Of a DNA stretch of 5,869 bases, positions 4,966 through 5,869 are shown piece after piece; the first letter of the stretch is position 1; each line of letters opens with the position of its first letter. The notes under the pieces were generated by a model. The model was not told the DNA's origin. It saw nothing but the letters and a program-made list of their open reading frames with translations, and searched no databases. Origin of the DNA: Cytophagales bacterium. GTDB taxonomy: Bacteria; Bacteroidota; Bacteroidia; Cytophagales; 172606-1. Location: NCBI GenBank assembly GCA_025455595.1, contig JALOMD010000219.1, positions 1-5,869 on the forward strand, written 5' to 3'. A program made the translations under genes and the position numbers.

Positions 4966-4994
4966 GCGTTTTAGCCGATTTTCGCCCAAAACGC
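4966..4994. repeat. Palindromic GGCGTTTT repeat, copy F, between convergent genes
   Basis: GCGTTTT (4966-4972) and AAAACGC (4988-4994) form a perfect 7-bp outer stem. The interior (AGCCGATTTTCGCCC) keeps traces of the GGC-T-run-GCC core but pairs poorly. It begins 20 bp after the PAS stop codon and ends 20 bp before the stop codon of the opposite-strand FG-GAP gene, midway in the 69-bp convergent gap. That is where a bidirectional terminator would be expected. Confidence 0.7.
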
Positions 4995-5014
4995 TGCTTT
5001 CGACAAAAGTGGTT

Positions 5015-5869
5015 CTATTGTTTTTTCGATTGTTGGGCGACAAACGTTGGAACACGAACGTTACGGACTTGCCCCTTGGTATTAAAAATCCGAACCTCTT
5101 TTGCTCCTTTCGGTATTTTCAGTACTCTTGACGACTGCGACAAGTATGTGTCGCCGTAATAAAACTCTTGCTTGTGTGTTTTGCTGTTCGCCAGTATGAT
5201 TTTAGCGTAGGCATCGTTAGGACGCACCGGGTACAGGCTGGCGTTTTGAGAAGAGTTTTCGATAAACGACAGGAGTTTATCTTGGTTTTGTGTCACCAGC
5301 AACAACGACTTGCCGTTTGCCAGCCTCACTTCCGCAAAGGCTTTGGCATCGCCTCGTACCAGGAAACCCGAACGCGACAACGGCACCGGAACAAAACCCC
5401 CCTTGCCGTTGCCCAACAGGCAGGTGCCGACAGAGGCATCGTACCGACCTGTCAGCGGCTCGGCGGAAAAATCGTTGCCAACCGAAAGCAAGTCAAGATT
5501 GCCATCTTGGTTTACGTCTGAGGCCATCATGCCAAAAACAGGGGCCAGTTGTGCCTGCGCTGGCAGAGGGCGAATGTTAAACCGACCGTTGCCTTTGTTT
5601 TCAATGTAGGCCGATGAGAAATACGTGGCCCGTAGAATCAGCGCGTCTTTCAACAACTCTTCCGTGAAAACGTCGCGGAAGGTTTTTTCGCCGTAGGTTT
5701 TGTAACTGGTTAGTGTTTTTTTCAGACCCACTATTTGATCGGTCAGGCTTTCGCGGTAGTGCGTGATGTACTCCTTGCCTTGAATGTAGCGGCACAGCAC
5801 CGGGTCGGTGGTGCCGTTCTGGTCGTAGTCCTTGGCATAGACGCAAACCGGCTCTTTTTCAGAGGCTTG
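5015..5869 (-). CDS. FG-GAP/VCBS repeat protein, C-terminal part
   Basis: The last 284 codons are present; the frame is open to base 5869 on the minus strand and the start lies outside the window, so the GTG at 5800 is internal. Two calcium-binding-type FG-GAP loops are visible: DYDQNGTTDP (5801-5830) and SDVNQDGNLDLLSVGND (about 5470-5525), both D-x-D/N-x-D/N-G-x-x-D patterns of the integrin-like beta-propeller. Between them is a helical insert (ESLTDQIVGLKKTLTSYKTYGEKTFRDVFTEE; shown in parts by ESLTDQIVGL and GEKTFRDVF). The end has EFYYGDTYLSQSSRVL and PKGAKEVRIFN, a tail I associate with large Bacteroidota VCBS/ASPIC-UnbV surface proteins. It is probably exported and extracellular or outer-membrane attached, perhaps in glycan or protein binding, but no activity is shown. 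It converges with the PAS gene, sharing the hairpin between them. Confidence 0.85.
   Translation of the reverse strand, partial: QASEKEPVCVYAKDYDQNGTTDPVLCRYIQGKEYITHYRESLTDQIVGLKKTLTSYKTYGEKTFRDVFTEELLKDALILRATYFSSAYIENKGNGRFNIRPLPAQAQLAPVFGMMASDVNQDGNLDLLSVGNDFSAEPLTGRYDASVGTCLLGNGKGGFVPVPLSRSGFLVRGDAKAFAEVRLANGKSLLLVTQNQDKLLSFIENSSQNASLYPVRPNDAYAKIILANSKTHKQEFYYGDTYLSQSSRVLKIPKGAKEVRIFNTKGQVRNVRVPTFVAQQSKKQ

Noticed and set aside
4946..5014. A frameshifted ATPase domain after the PAS protein
   Set aside because: Only 69 bp separate the stop from the convergent gene, and they contain a palindromic repeat, so no lost catalytic domain is hidden here.
5237..5265. A seventh palindromic repeat copy (GGCGTTTTGAG) in the FG-GAP gene
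   Set aside because: It matches only eight to nine bases, has no right arm and encodes ordinary residues of the FG-GAP protein.

Overview
The window comes from a member of the Bacteroidota. The signs are protein families typical of that phylum: an OmpA-type peptidoglycan-binding C-terminus, a diverged HolA, a small STAS/SEC14-like protein, a PAS protein ending in a histidine-kinase dimerization domain, and an FG-GAP/VCBS-repeat protein with an SQSSR-containing tail. Start codons mostly lack a Shine-Dalgarno sequence, and one or two sites resemble the TTTG / TAnnTTTG promoter of the phylum. I cannot fix the order; the FG-GAP protein fits Cytophagia- or Saprospiria-like bacteria best. The coding DNA is fairly GC-rich for the phylum.

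Layout: 1-192, end of an outer-membrane OmpA-family gene (+). 193-495, gene-free DNA packed with palindromes and a 7-bp tandem repeat. 496-1515, holA, the DNA polymerase III delta subunit (+). 1516-1844, gene-free DNA with an 8-bp tandem repeat, a hairpin and a perfect dyad. 1845-2384, a small secreted protein of unknown function (+). 2385-2926, a 540-bp gap with large inverted repeats. 2927-3337, a STAS/SEC14-like protein (+). 3338-3592, a gap with promoter-like boxes and a strong intrinsic terminator. 3593-4945, a three-PAS protein with a dimerization domain but no ATPase domain (+). 5015-5869, the 3' part of an FG-GAP repeat protein (-), convergent with the PAS gene.

The genes do not form one operon. 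They are separated by 70-540 bp gaps and their roles differ (cell wall anchoring, replication, signalling, surface protein). The most striking feature is intergenic. A palindromic repeat built on GGCGTTTT...AAAACGCC occurs six times: after the stop codon of every + strand gene, between the two convergent genes, and once inverted upstream of holA. It has a short form (about 30 bp) and a longer form (78-99 bp) with extra internal hairpins. I found no complete mobile element, CRISPR array, tRNA or rRNA.
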